A stretch of 42,697 nt of DNA from positions 1-42,697 of the forward strand of contig JAGWMT010000003.1 of the NCBI GenBank assembly GCA_028871595.1, read 5' to 3'. Source of the stretch: Elusimicrobiota bacterium. GTDB taxonomy: Bacteria > Elusimicrobiota > Elusimicrobia > UBA1565 > UBA9628. Of this stretch, positions 8,805-16,564 are shown piece after piece (position 1 is the first letter of the stretch; each line of letters opens with the position of its first letter). The translations under genes and the position numbers were made by a program. The notes beneath the pieces are model-generated. The model was not told where the DNA came from. It saw only the letters and a program-made list of their open reading frames with translations, and did no database searches.

Positions 8805-8840
8805 TTGCCTTTAATGCTTATGATGCTTTCTATGCTTATA
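8805..8840 (-). repeat. Four tandem 9-bp repeats, candidate operator
   Basis: Read on the plus strand the four units are TTGCCTTTA, ATGCTTATG, ATGCTTTCT and ATGCTTATA, in exact 9-base register. On the coding strand the core is AAGCAT. The unit farthest from the gene covers the -10 box of the operon promoter, and the array then runs through the untranslated leader almost to the ATG. Nothing coding explains it. Position and regular spacing suggest a cooperative binding site for the excisionase-like receiver protein encoded immediately downstream (inference). Confidence 0.75.
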
Positions 8841-8863
8841 ACAGAGAGGGCCCACTTTGTCAA
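8835..8863 (-). promoter_or_regulatory. Sigma-70-type promoter of the signalling operon
   Basis: On the minus strand a perfect -35 TTGACA (8863-8858) is followed by a 17-base spacer and -10 TATAAG (8840-8835), with an extended TGT just before the -10. The start codon lies 38 bases downstream, giving a leader of about 30 bases. The -10 box is also the last of the four 9-bp repeats, so a repressor on the repeats would block polymerase. Confidence 0.85.
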
Positions 8864-9014
8864 GGCCCACGCGCTGCCTCACCCCGGGGCGGGCTCGCAG
8901 ACGGCGATTCGGCGAAGCCGCGGCCGGTCGACGAAGTATGAATTTCTAGCCCGAAATCCACCGAAGAGACCTGAATTGTCGAAAAGGCACTTCCTCGCCC
9001 CCACCCCGAATTGT
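8864..9014. other. Intergenic region between divergent operons
   Basis: About 150 bases between the signalling-operon promoter and the panB -10 box. It is GC-rich at the left and more AT-rich toward panB. I see no open frame, RNA hairpin or repeat that I can support here. Confidence 0.5.
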
Positions 9015-9020
9015 TAGACT
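9015..9020 (+). promoter_or_regulatory. Extended -10 element for panB, probable leaderless start
   Basis: TAGACT preceded by TGT gives an extended -10 element (TGnTAGACT). The ATG lies 9 bases downstream (an in-frame GTG lies directly after the hexamer), and there is no Shine-Dalgarno sequence. No convincing -35 box is visible. The transcript would start at or within two or three bases of the ATG. Confidence 0.6.
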
Positions 9021-9029
9021 GTGCCACCC

Positions 9030-9896
9030 ATGGCCGACAAACCCAAGCCCGCCCCCCAATACGCCGCCGTCGAGACCGCCGCCCGCCAGCGCCCCGTCAC
9101 CGTGGCCACCTTGCTCGACATGAAGCGCAAAGGCCTGAAGATCGCCATGATGACGGCTTACGATTTCCCCACCGCCCGCATCGCCGAGGAAGCCGGTGTG
9201 GACGTCGTCCTGGTGGGCGACTCCGTCGCCATGACCAAGCTGGGCTATGAAAGCACCTTGCCCGTCACCATGGACGAGATGATGCACCACGTCAAGGCCG
9301 TCAAGCGCGGCCTCTCCCGCGCCCTTCTTCTGGCCGACATGCCCTACCTCAGCTACGAATTGGACCACAAGGAGGCCGCCCGCAACGCCGGCCGCTTCCT
9401 GAAGGAGGGCGGCGCCCACGCCGTTAAACTGGAGGGCGGCATGGAAGTGGCCCCTCTCGTCAAAGAGCTCTTGAAGGTGAATGTCCCCGTCGTCGGCCAC
9501 TTGGGCCTCACTCCTCAGTCCGTCAACCGCCTGGGCGGCTACAAGGTTCAGGGACGACGGCCGGAAGACGCGGAAAAAATACTCACCGAGGCGCGGATTC
9601 TGGAAGGCGCCGGCATCTGCGCCCTCGTGTTGGAATGCGTCCCCGCCGAACTGGGAAAGGAAATCAGCAAACGATTGCAGATTCCCACCATCGGCATCGG
9701 CGCCGGCCCACATTGCGACGGGCAGGTGTTGGTGAGCGACGATCTCCTGGGCCTCACCGAGGGAACGCCGCACAAGTTCGTCAAACGCTACGCCGACCTC
9801 AGGTCCCAGGCCGTCAAGGCGGTGTCCGACTACTGCAAAGACGTGCGCGACGGCTCCTTCCCCGGCCCCGAGCACTCCTTCACCAGCCAGGCATGA
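9030..9896 (+). CDS. panB: 3-methyl-2-oxobutanoate hydroxymethyltransferase (ketopantoate hydroxymethyltransferase)
   Basis: 288 residues, the normal size for PanB. The enzyme adds a hydroxymethyl group from methylene-tetrahydrofolate to 2-oxoisovalerate, giving ketopantoate, in the cytoplasm. Metal ligands are recognisable as Asp64 (VLVGDSVAM), Asp103 (LADMPYLSY) and Glu135 (KLEGG), and the catalytic Glu202 lies in LVLECVP. HLGLTPQSVNRLGGYKVQG is a family signature. An in-frame GTG at 9021 would add three residues, but the ATG fits the -10 spacing better. Its stop overlaps the hydrolase start (ATGA), and panC follows. No ketopantoate reductase (panE) lies in the window. Confidence 0.96.
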   Translation: MADKPKPAPQYAAVETAARQRPVTVATLLDMKRKGLKIAMMTAYDFPTARIAEEAGVDVVLVGDSVAMTKLGYESTLPVTMDEMMHHVKAVKRGLSRALLLADMPYLSYELDHKEAARNAGRFLKEGGAHAVKLEGGMEVAPLVKELLKVNVPVVGHLGLTPQSVNRLGGYKVQGRRPEDAEKILTEARILEGAGICALVLECVPAELGKEISKRLQIPTIGIGAGPHCDGQVLVSDDLLGLTEGTPHKFVKRYADLRSQAVKAVSDYCKDVRDGSFPGPEHSFTSQA

Positions 9897-10777
9897 TTTT
9901 CTGGACGGTCGTCGGCGTCCTGCTCTTCGTCGCGGGCATCGCCGCGCTGTGCTTCTGGGGCGCGGGCGTGATCCTGCATCCCCCCGCCATGTCCCCCATG
10001 TGGGTGTTCCCGGAGCAGTTCGGACTGCCCTACGAGCGCGTCTCCTTCACCACCAAGGACGGACTGCTCCTGAAGGGCTGGCTGCTCCCCTCCGCCACCG
10101 GAGACAAGCGCACCATCATCATGTGCCACGGCTGGGGCGATAACAAGGGTGAACTGCTCAAGCAGACCTATTTCCTGAACGAGACCGCCGGCTTTAATCT
10201 CCTGTATTTCGACTTCCGCTCCCATGGCGAGAGCGAGGGCGAAATCACCACCATCGGCGGCCTGGAGACCATCGATTTCGACGCCGCCGTGAACTGGCTC
10301 AAGACCGCCCGTCCCGAATTGGCCGAACGCGCCGGCGTATTCGGCCTGTCCATGGGCGCCGCCGTGACCGTCGCCGCCTTGCCCGGCCAACCCGGCTTGA
10401 AATGCGCCGCCGTGGAAAGCCCCTACTCGGATTACAAAGGAGTCATCTCCCGCTGGGGCTGGAACAAATTCCGCGTCCCCCGCTTTCCCTTGATCGACTT
10501 CACCTTGTGGATGCTGCGCCTGCGCGTGGGCAACCCCAAGATCGACATCTTCAATCCCGTGGAAGCCGCCCCCCACATCGCCCCCCGCCCCCTGTTCGTC
10601 ATCGGCGGCTCGGAGGATGATCTCATGCCGGTGGACGACGTCACGCGCGTCTTCAACGCGGCCCATGAGCCGAAGCAGCTCTGGATCGTTCCCGGCGCGT
10701 TCCATGCCAAGTGCCGCGAGGCGGCGGGGATGGAGTACGACACGCGCGTCTCCGGTTTTTTCAACAGAAATCTATGA
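9893..10777 (+). CDS. Membrane-anchored alpha/beta hydrolase
   Basis: 294 residues. One N-terminal membrane segment (about 3-24) precedes an alpha/beta hydrolase fold with oxyanion HGWGDN (79-84), nucleophile elbow GLSMG (Ser153), an acidic residue in GGSEDDLMP (Asp242 or Asp243) and His271 in PGAFHAKC. The triad is therefore complete. The family includes esterases, acyl transferases and peptidases, and the substrate cannot be told. It lies between panB and panC with ATGA overlaps on both sides, so it is made together with them. A role in pantothenate or pantetheine turnover is possible, but this is context only. Confidence 0.85.
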   Translation: MIFWTVVGVLLFVAGIAALCFWGAGVILHPPAMSPMWVFPEQFGLPYERVSFTTKDGLLLKGWLLPSATGDKRTIIMCHGWGDNKGELLKQTYFLNETAGFNLLYFDFRSHGESEGEITTIGGLETIDFDAAVNWLKTARPELAERAGVFGLSMGAAVTVAALPGQPGLKCAAVESPYSDYKGVISRWGWNKFRVPRFPLIDFTLWMLRLRVGNPKIDIFNPVEAAPHIAPRPLFVIGGSEDDLMPVDDVTRVFNAAHEPKQLWIVPGAFHAKCREAAGMEYDTRVSGFFNRNL

Positions 10778-11574
10778 GCGCCCGGCTCCTGCGGTCCAAG
10801 AAGTCTCTCGCCGCGCTCGTTTCTTCCTGGCACGAAAAGAACCTCACGGTCGGATTCGTGCCCACCATGGGAGCCCTTCATTCGGGGCACGCCGCTCTCG
10901 TGCGTCGTGCCGCCCGCGAATGCGATCGCGTCGTGGTGTCGGTCTTCGTGAATCCCCTCCAATTCGGCCTCCACGAAGATTACGGACGATATCCGCGCGC
11001 CCTCCCGGCGGACCGGCGTTTGGTGGCCGCCGCGGGAGCCGCTGTTGTTTATGCCCCCTCCGTCGAAGAAATGTATCCCGAGGGATTCCGAACCCACGTG
11101 GAGGTCGAGGGATTATCCGATCTCTACTGCGGCCAATACCGCCCGGGACATTTCCGCGGCGTCGCCACCGTCGTGCTGAAATTATTCAACCAGGTCCGCG
11201 CCGACAAGGCGTACTTCGGGGAAAAGGATTTCCAGCAGGTCGTGATCCTGGAAACCATGATCCGAGATCTCGACGTGCCCGTCCGAATCGTGCGTGTGCC
11301 GACGGTGCGAGAGAAAGACGGTTTGGCCCTCTCCAGCCGCAACGCCTATTTGACGCCGGAGCAGCGCGCCGCGGCCCCGGTTCTCCGCCGCGCCCTTCTC
11401 GCGGGAAGGGCGGCTTCGCCGCGACATGTCGAGGCGGCCGTCCGCAAAGCCTTGAACGGCACCGGCTTAAAGCTCCAATACGCGGCGATCGCGCATGACC
11501 CCAAGGGGCCGAAACGGTTACTGGCCGCCGCCTATTTGGGCAAAACACGATTGATTGACAACATAGCTCTCTAA
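10774..11574 (+). CDS. panC: Pantothenate synthetase (pantoate-beta-alanine ligase)
   Basis: 266 residues. It joins pantoate and beta-alanine using ATP, through a pantoyl-adenylate, in the cytoplasm. The class signatures are clear: FVPTMGALHSGH (28-39, with the nucleotide-binding His pair), FVNPLQF, YFGEKDFQQ (147-155) and the KMSKS-like SSRNAYL (187-193). The start is the ATG overlapping the hydrolase stop. An upstream extension of the frame lies inside the hydrolase gene and reads as shadow sequence. The last codons contain the TTGACA -35 box for the next operon, so the gene end doubles as a promoter. Confidence 0.96.
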   Translation: MSARLLRSKKSLAALVSSWHEKNLTVGFVPTMGALHSGHAALVRRAARECDRVVVSVFVNPLQFGLHEDYGRYPRALPADRRLVAAAGAAVVYAPSVEEMYPEGFRTHVEVEGLSDLYCGQYRPGHFRGVATVVLKLFNQVRADKAYFGEKDFQQVVILETMIRDLDVPVRIVRVPTVREKDGLALSSRNAYLTPEQRAAAPVLRRALLAGRAASPRHVEAAVRKALNGTGLKLQYAAIAHDPKGPKRLLAAAYLGKTRLIDNIAL

Positions 11575-11583
11575 AGTTACGAT
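11555..11583 (+). promoter_or_regulatory. Promoter inside the end of panC, probable leaderless start
   Basis: A perfect -35 TTGACA (11555-11560) lies in the last codons of panC. After a 17-base spacer comes -10 TACGAT (11578-11583), and the ATG of the HAMP protein follows only 9 bases later with no Shine-Dalgarno site. This gives the 11593-15541 operon its own promoter and predicts an mRNA with two or three bases, or none, before the ATG. Confidence 0.75.
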
Positions 11584-11592
11584 ACCCACCAC

Positions 11593-12150
11593 ATGACGCA
11601 CGCCAAAGCCGTCAAACCCGCCAAACCCAGCTATAAGCGCCAGCAATACTGGGTGGACGCCCCCCTGCAGCTGCAGATGGTGGGCTACGTGGTGATCTTG
11701 ATCTCCGCCAGCCTGCTCCTGACCGCGTTTTCCGTATTCCACGGCGTCCAGGAATCCTCCAACGCGTCCCATCAAATATTCCATTCCATGGAGTGGATCA
11801 ACGACGCCCTGCGCGCGCCCCTGATCCTGTCCAGCGCCATCTCCTTGCTGGCCGGCGGCCTGCTGACCTTGTTCTGGTCCCACCGCTTCGCGGGACCGCT
11901 GCGCGTGTTGTCCGCCGGCATCGCCCGCGTGCGCCACGGCAACCTGGCCGTGGCGGTGCGCGTGCGCACCACCGACGCCCACCAGGAGCTGGCCGGCGAG
12001 TTCCAGAAGATGCAGGAAGAGCTGCGGACCATGATCGCCGCCGACCGTGCCCGCGTGGCCGCCGCCATCGAGGCCTTGGACGGCGCGGAGCCCGACATCG
12101 AGAAGGCCCTGGTCGAATTGAAGCACGCCTGCACCCAATACCACCTATGA
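11593..12150 (+). CDS. Two-pass membrane protein with a HAMP domain and no output domain
   Basis: 185 residues. Membrane segments at about 30-52 and 75-97 enclose a short periplasmic loop. A HAMP domain follows directly (about 95-150, FAGPLRVLSAGIARVRHGNL then VRTTDAHQELAGEFQKM), and a short helical tail ends the protein. HAMP normally relays signals to a kinase, cyclase or chemotaxis domain, but none is attached here. The protein could act as a membrane adaptor that regulates a separate partner. The next two genes are secreted proteins joined by ATGA overlaps, which suggests a link between the envelope and the cytoplasm (inference). Confidence 0.8.
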   Translation: MTHAKAVKPAKPSYKRQQYWVDAPLQLQMVGYVVILISASLLLTAFSVFHGVQESSNASHQIFHSMEWINDALRAPLILSSAISLLAGGLLTLFWSHRFAGPLRVLSAGIARVRHGNLAVAVRVRTTDAHQELAGEFQKMQEELRTMIAADRARVAAAIEALDGAEPDIEKALVELKHACTQYHL

Positions 12151-14213
12151 GACGCGCCGCGTTCCTCGCGGCCCTGCTCGCAATCCCCCTGGCGGCGAAA
12201 GCCGCGCCCTTGGACGCCTTCGTCGCCGCGTTCGGCGAGGACGGCCTGAAGACCTTGTCCGACCGCGGCTACGTGGTCCTGCAGGGCCGCGGGAACGAGC
12301 GCCGTCTGGCCGCCGTTCATTGGAAGGCGCTGGAAGGCCTGGCGGACGCCGCGACGTCGTGCGTCGCGCTGGCGAAAGGCGCCGCCGGCGTGGCCGCCTG
12401 CCGCGCCTTGCCCGACGACGGCGCCGTCACCCCGCGCGTGCACGCCCTGGCCGCCGCCGTGGCGGCCGCGTCCGACGAGCGCGCGTCATTGGCCTCCGCC
12501 GGCGCCCCCATGAACGAGCCCGCGGGTCTGCCCAATCTTTTCGAAACCGCCTGGGGAAAGGAGTTGGCCGCCCGCCTGCGAGCCGACCGCCTGGAAGACC
12601 ACTCCTTCCTGGCCAAGCCCTATTTCGAGGAGTTCCTGGCCGGGCCCAAGCCCAATCCCGCCGCCGTCGCCCATTTCCTGGCCGTGGAGAAGGCGTCCGG
12701 CGCCAACGGCGCGGAAGCGGCTTTGAAAGCCGGCGCCGCGCACGGAGCGGCCGACGACTCGCTGCGGATGACGATCGGGCGCTACCTCCAGGACGAGAGC
12801 CGCCGCCGCGGCCTGACCTTGGCCGCGGACCGCGTGGACAAACTTCTGGCCGACAAGCCGACCCGCAAGGAGCTGGACGCGCTGGCCGGCCTGGCCGGGG
12901 CGCTGGCGGCCAAGCCCGGGTTGCTGTCGTCGCTGGAGGCCGCCGTCTCCGGCGCCCCCGCGCCGAAGGGAGTTCCGCTCCTGCGCTCCGCGGGGATCCA
13001 TCTGCAGGAGCCGGTCCGTCTCGGTCAATACGAGCTCGGCGACGAGGCCGTGGTCTCCGGCGCCTACTGGGTGGACGGACTTCCGGAGGGCGGCTCCGCC
13101 GAGATCGAGGAGACCACTTTCCTGGAGACCGCGCGCGGCTTCCTGTCCGTCGAGACGCACGTCGTCAAGCGCCGCGACGGCGGGCCGTACCCGTACGAGC
13201 GGCGCGTCGCGATCGCGGAGTCTCGCCCCTTCGCCGTGGTGGCGCTGATCTCCGCGGCCTCGGGCACCATCGTGGCCGAGCGCGCGGAAGTGCCTTTCGC
13301 CCCTGATTTCGAGCTGGCCCTCAAGAAGGAAGCCGCCGCGCTGGAGTCCTTGCAGTCCTGCGACCCCAAGTCCGCCGAGGCCACTTACGCGGAGCTCGAA
13401 GGCCTGCTCCCCGACGCCGCCAAGGTCAAGCCCCAGTACAAGGCCCTCTTGGAACGCGCGCGCAAGGGCCGCGCCGCCGCCTCCGCCGAATCCGCGTCCT
13501 TGGCCAAGCTGGAAGAGGCCGTCGCCGACGCGCGCGCCGACTCGTCCCCCCAGCAGTGCCGCTACGACCTGAGCCGCACGGACGCCGCCGTCAAGCTGGC
13601 GCGCAAGCTGCCTCCGGGCTGCGACCGCGTCCTTCCCGAGCTGTTCGCCCAGCGCGCCTTGATTTCTCGGCGCGCCGTGGACCAGAGCTGGTTCCTCAAG
13701 GCCTCATCCGAGGCACGCTCCCGCCGCCGCTCCTGCGATTTCGCCGCCGCGTCCGCCCGCTGGACCGAGGCGTTGGCCGTCCTCGAAGCCGATCCCGCCG
13801 CGCGCTGCGGAAAGGCCGCCGAGGAAGCCAAGGCCGCCGAGGCGGCCCTGAGCGAAACCCGTCTGGCCCAGGTCTGGAACGAGTCTCTGGAGAAGTCCGT
13901 CGCCGCGGCCGAGGCCCAGCCCGTTCCGGCCAAGCGCTTGGCCCTGCTGGCGCCCGTCCTGGCCCGCCTGAGCGCTTTGCCCGACCAGGACTGCCGCCGC
14001 TCGCTGTTCAAGCGCGCGGAAAGCCTGTCCGACAAGGCCGCCGCCGAGGAGAGCGGGCCCGCCGTCGCGGCCGCCGCCGCGCGCCTGCCGGCCGATTCGA
14101 CCCTGGCCGCCATCATCGAGGACGTGCGTCGCGCCCGGTCCCGCAGCATGGAGAAGACGGCCGCCACATTCGATCCCGACGTGACCCCGCCGCCCGCGAA
14201 GGCCAAGCGATGA
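12147..14213 (+). CDS. Secreted helical protein with cysteine-containing repeats, function unknown
   Basis: 688 residues with a signal peptide ending near residue 19 (LLAIPLAAKA, then APLDAF). I do not recognise the family. The first 270 residues are Ala-rich helices. A beta-rich stretch follows at about 280-390 (QYELGDEAVVSGAYWVDG and nearby), and the rest is again helical and TPR-like. In the last part several helical hairpins carry Cys residues (QSCDPKSAE, QQCRYDLSR, PPGCDRVLPE, RRSCDFAAA, AARCGKAAE, DQDCRRSLF), which could form disulfides in the periplasm. The start overlaps the HAMP protein stop and the end overlaps the PDZ protein start. Confidence 0.75.
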   Translation: MRRAAFLAALLAIPLAAKAAPLDAFVAAFGEDGLKTLSDRGYVVLQGRGNERRLAAVHWKALEGLADAATSCVALAKGAAGVAACRALPDDGAVTPRVHALAAAVAAASDERASLASAGAPMNEPAGLPNLFETAWGKELAARLRADRLEDHSFLAKPYFEEFLAGPKPNPAAVAHFLAVEKASGANGAEAALKAGAAHGAADDSLRMTIGRYLQDESRRRGLTLAADRVDKLLADKPTRKELDALAGLAGALAAKPGLLSSLEAAVSGAPAPKGVPLLRSAGIHLQEPVRLGQYELGDEAVVSGAYWVDGLPEGGSAEIEETTFLETARGFLSVETHVVKRRDGGPYPYERRVAIAESRPFAVVALISAASGTIVAERAEVPFAPDFELALKKEAAALESLQSCDPKSAEATYAELEGLLPDAAKVKPQYKALLERARKGRAAASAESASLAKLEEAVADARADSSPQQCRYDLSRTDAAVKLARKLPPGCDRVLPELFAQRALISRRAVDQSWFLKASSEARSRRRSCDFAAASARWTEALAVLEADPAARCGKAAEEAKAAEAALSETRLAQVWNESLEKSVAAAEAQPVPAKRLALLAPVLARLSALPDQDCRRSLFKRAESLSDKAAAEESGPAVAAAAARLPADSTLAAIIEDVRRARSRSMEKTAATFDPDVTPPPAKAKR

Positions 14214-15541
14214 AGCTCACCCCCCTGATCGCCGCCCTTCTGCTGGCCGCCGGCCCGGCGTTCGCTAAACGCAAGATCCGGCCGGCCCTCCGAGCGGCCC
14301 GAAAGGTCGCCAGCCCCGTCCAAGTACCGGTCCCGGTCCCAGTCCAAGTTCCCGCGGCCTCGTCCCGCGTGGACGCGGAACTGGCCGGCTTCGGCGCTTC
14401 CCTTGACGAGGACGCTGACGGTCTTCTGGCCGCCGACGCCTGGCCCGGCCGCCCGGCGGACGCCATGGGCCTGAAGGCCGGCGACCGAGTTTGGTTCGTG
14501 GACCGCGCCGCGGTTCGGACCCGCGCCGAGGCCGCCGCCGCGCGCCGCGCCGCCGCGCCGGAAATGCGGGAGTCCCTGGTGGTGCGCCGCGGCCTGGAAG
14601 CGGAGGCCCTGACCGGCCCCGAGTCCCCCGTCCCGCCCGATTTCGTCCGCGGTTCGCCCGACCTGTCCGCCCGCGAAAAGGTCCTGTCCGACGCCCGCGC
14701 GGCCCGCGACTCGATCCGCGCCAAGGACGCCGTCGCCGAGTCCGCCCCGTTGGACTGGAGCCTGCGCGCCGACCAGGCGTTCTGGATCCGCTTCCCGTCC
14801 GGCCTGCCCGCGGACCTGGCCAAGGACGACGTGATCTCGGCCGAGGTGGCGACGGGCCTGACCACCGACGGCCTGCTCGACTTCCTGGCCGTGCCTCCGA
14901 AGAGCGTGGTCTGGGCCCGCGTCGTCTCCGCCGTGGACGAAGGCGGCGTTCGCACTGCCCGCTTGTCCTTCTTCAAGCTGCGCCCGGCCGGCGGCCGCAC
15001 CTACCCCATTTCCGGCGTCGCCACCGCGGTGGCCGGCGTCCCGGCCGCCGACCTGGTCCGCGTCAGCGCCGGCGGCACCTTGGTCGCCGCCGACCCCATA
15101 CCCGAGGCCGACGGCAAGAAGCGCCGCGGCAAGGACCTCCTGCTGGACGACGCCGCGCGCCTGCGCGTGCGCCTCATCGAGCCCGCGACGATGGCCGAGG
15201 CGCCCTCCTGGTGGCGCGCCGGCCCCGGCCTCTGGCTGAAGACGGACGCCGACGCGCAGAACCGCCGCCGCTTCCGCGTGACCCATCTCGTCTCCGGACG
15301 TTCCGCCGCGGCCGCCGGCCTCAAGGTCGGCGACCTGCTGGACGGCATCGGCGGGAAGTCCTCGGAGCGACTGGAGTTCGAGGGCGCGCTCGACGCGCTG
15401 TACGGCGCTCCGGGCTCCATGGTGAAGGTCTCCGTGGTCGGCGCCAACGGCTCCTCGAAGACCTTGGAACTCGCCCGGGGCATGAAGTACGAAGGCAAGG
15501 GCGCGGCCGCGCCGCTTCCGCTCCCCTTCGAAGCCCGCTGA
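14210..15541 (+). CDS. Secreted protein with two PDZ-like domains
   Basis: 443 residues. A signal peptide (cleavage after about residue 19, GPAFA) is followed by a Val-Pro-Gln linker of repeated VPVP units. A first PDZ-like region is at about 60-125 (AMGLKAGDRVWFVDR), then comes a middle domain of unknown type, and a second PDZ-like region is at about 360-430 (AAAAGLKVGDLLDGIGGKS). No protease catalytic residues are visible, so it is more likely a scaffold or chaperone than a HtrA-type protease. It is the last gene of the operon. The ATG overlaps the upstream stop (ATGA). A hairpin follows 19 bases after the stop. Confidence 0.8.
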   Translation: MKLTPLIAALLLAAGPAFAKRKIRPALRAARKVASPVQVPVPVPVQVPAASSRVDAELAGFGASLDEDADGLLAADAWPGRPADAMGLKAGDRVWFVDRAAVRTRAEAAAARRAAAPEMRESLVVRRGLEAEALTGPESPVPPDFVRGSPDLSAREKVLSDARAARDSIRAKDAVAESAPLDWSLRADQAFWIRFPSGLPADLAKDDVISAEVATGLTTDGLLDFLAVPPKSVVWARVVSAVDEGGVRTARLSFFKLRPAGGRTYPISGVATAVAGVPAADLVRVSAGGTLVAADPIPEADGKKRRGKDLLLDDAARLRVRLIEPATMAEAPSWWRAGPGLWLKTDADAQNRRRFRVTHLVSGRSAAAAGLKVGDLLDGIGGKSSERLEFEGALDALYGAPGSMVKVSVVGANGSSKTLELARGMKYEGKGAAAPLPLPFEAR

Positions 15542-15559
15542 ACCCCTTCCCTGCCGTTC

Positions 15560-15575
15560 ATACGCGTCCGCGTAT
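15560..15575. terminator. Inverted repeat between convergent operons, possible terminator
   Basis: ATACGCG, two bases, then CGCGTAT form a perfect inverted repeat in the 60-base gap between the PDZ gene and rlmM, which converge here. There is no long T tract, so termination is only suggested by position. Confidence 0.4.
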
Positions 15576-15601
15576 CATTTCGGCCGCGGGAAAACGGTCT
15601 T

Positions 15602-16564
15602 TTACGGGCGGCATTCGCCGACAAGCGTGAACTCTTCTCGGTCGTGAAACAGGTGCCGCGCCTTCAGGTCCGGAACGTAACGTCGCAAAATCTCCGCGCG
15701 GCGCAGCAGGGGCACGGGATCGGTGCGGCCGAACTTCAGGTTCACGACCAGCCGTCGGCACCAGCCTACCTTGAGCCAGCGCTCCACGAGGAGCACGATG
15801 CGCTCCGGGTCCTCCACCATGTCGCAGAACAGCCAATCCACGGGCTTCTCCGGCTTGAACAGGAAGGCGTCCTCCATCTTGTGGGTGATGCCGGGATGGA
15901 GGCCACCGGCCTTCATGGGGCCGTTGTCCACCGCCGTCACCAGGGCCCCGCGCCGGGCGGCGCTGTAGCTCCAACCGCCGGGAGCGGCTCCCAGGTCGGC
16001 CACGGTCTCGCCGGGGGCGGGCTCGCGGCCCAAGACGGCGTAAGCCTCCTCGGCCTTCAGGTACGAGCGCGACGGGGCCTGGGGATCGTCGGCCATGCGC
16101 TTCTGGCCGCCGGAGAACGCGACTCGCGACACGTAGGCCTTGTCGAAGTCGGTCATATACGCGAACAGCCCCCGCGCCGGTCCCGGTCCGGGACGCGCGC
16201 GGGCCGCCAACTTCGCCACGCGCGACATGCGGCCCCGGATGCGTTCGAAGCACTCTTCCTCCACGGCCTTGGCGCGGCGGTTGAGGCCTTCCACTCCCGC
16301 GGCCTCGATGACGAACGGCCAGGGCGCGTCGAAACGTTCGTCCCGGACCGTCGTCAGGAATTGATCGGCGATGGCCCAGGCCACCGCGTTCACGGATTTC
16401 CCCGTCGCTTCCACCGGCGCGCGGAGCGATAAATGCGCGAAACACAGACCGGCCGGCGCGTCCGAGCCGAGAGCCCAGCCGGGACCGGACTTCTCGGGGA
16501 GTACGGGCAGCTCTTTGGCCAGAAACGATTCGTACCCGACCTGTCCGAGATGGAGGGACGTCAC
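15602..16564 (-). CDS. rlmM: RlmM-like 23S rRNA 2'-O-ribose methyltransferase
   Basis: 320 residues. The C-terminal half is an RrmJ/FtsJ-type SAM methyltransferase: SAM loop DLGAAPGGWSY (190-200), then AVDNGPM, FCDMVEDPERI, WLKVGWCRRLVVNLKF and HDREEFTL, which follow RlmM (YgdE) closely. The K-D-K-E catalytic set is present at about Lys170, Asp248, Lys277 and Glu311. RlmM methylates a 23S rRNA cytidine (C2498 in E. coli). The protein is somewhat shorter than the E. coli enzyme, and the N-terminal RNA-binding half is weakly conserved. The start is a GTG overlapping the upstream TPR gene stop (GTGA). Confidence 0.85.
   Translation of the reverse strand: MTSLHLGQVGYESFLAKELPVLPEKSGPGWALGSDAPAGLCFAHLSLRAPVEATGKSVNAVAWAIADQFLTTVRDERFDAPWPFVIEAAGVEGLNRRAKAVEEECFERIRGRMSRVAKLAARARPGPGPARGLFAYMTDFDKAYVSRVAFSGGQKRMADDPQAPSRSYLKAEEAYAVLGREPAPGETVADLGAAPGGWSYSAARRGALVTAVDNGPMKAGGLHPGITHKMEDAFLFKPEKPVDWLFCDMVEDPERIVLLVERWLKVGWCRRLVVNLKFGRTDPVPLLRRAEILRRYVPDLKARHLFHDREEFTLVGECRP

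Noticed and set aside
9021..9023. GTG as the start of panB
   Set aside because: It directly abuts the -10 hexamer, which is too close for transcription to include it. The ATG at 9030 fits better.
14320..14350. GTCCCG/CAAGTTC short repeats as a regulatory element
   Set aside because: They are codons of the Val-Pro-Gln linker of the PDZ protein and are explained by the protein sequence.
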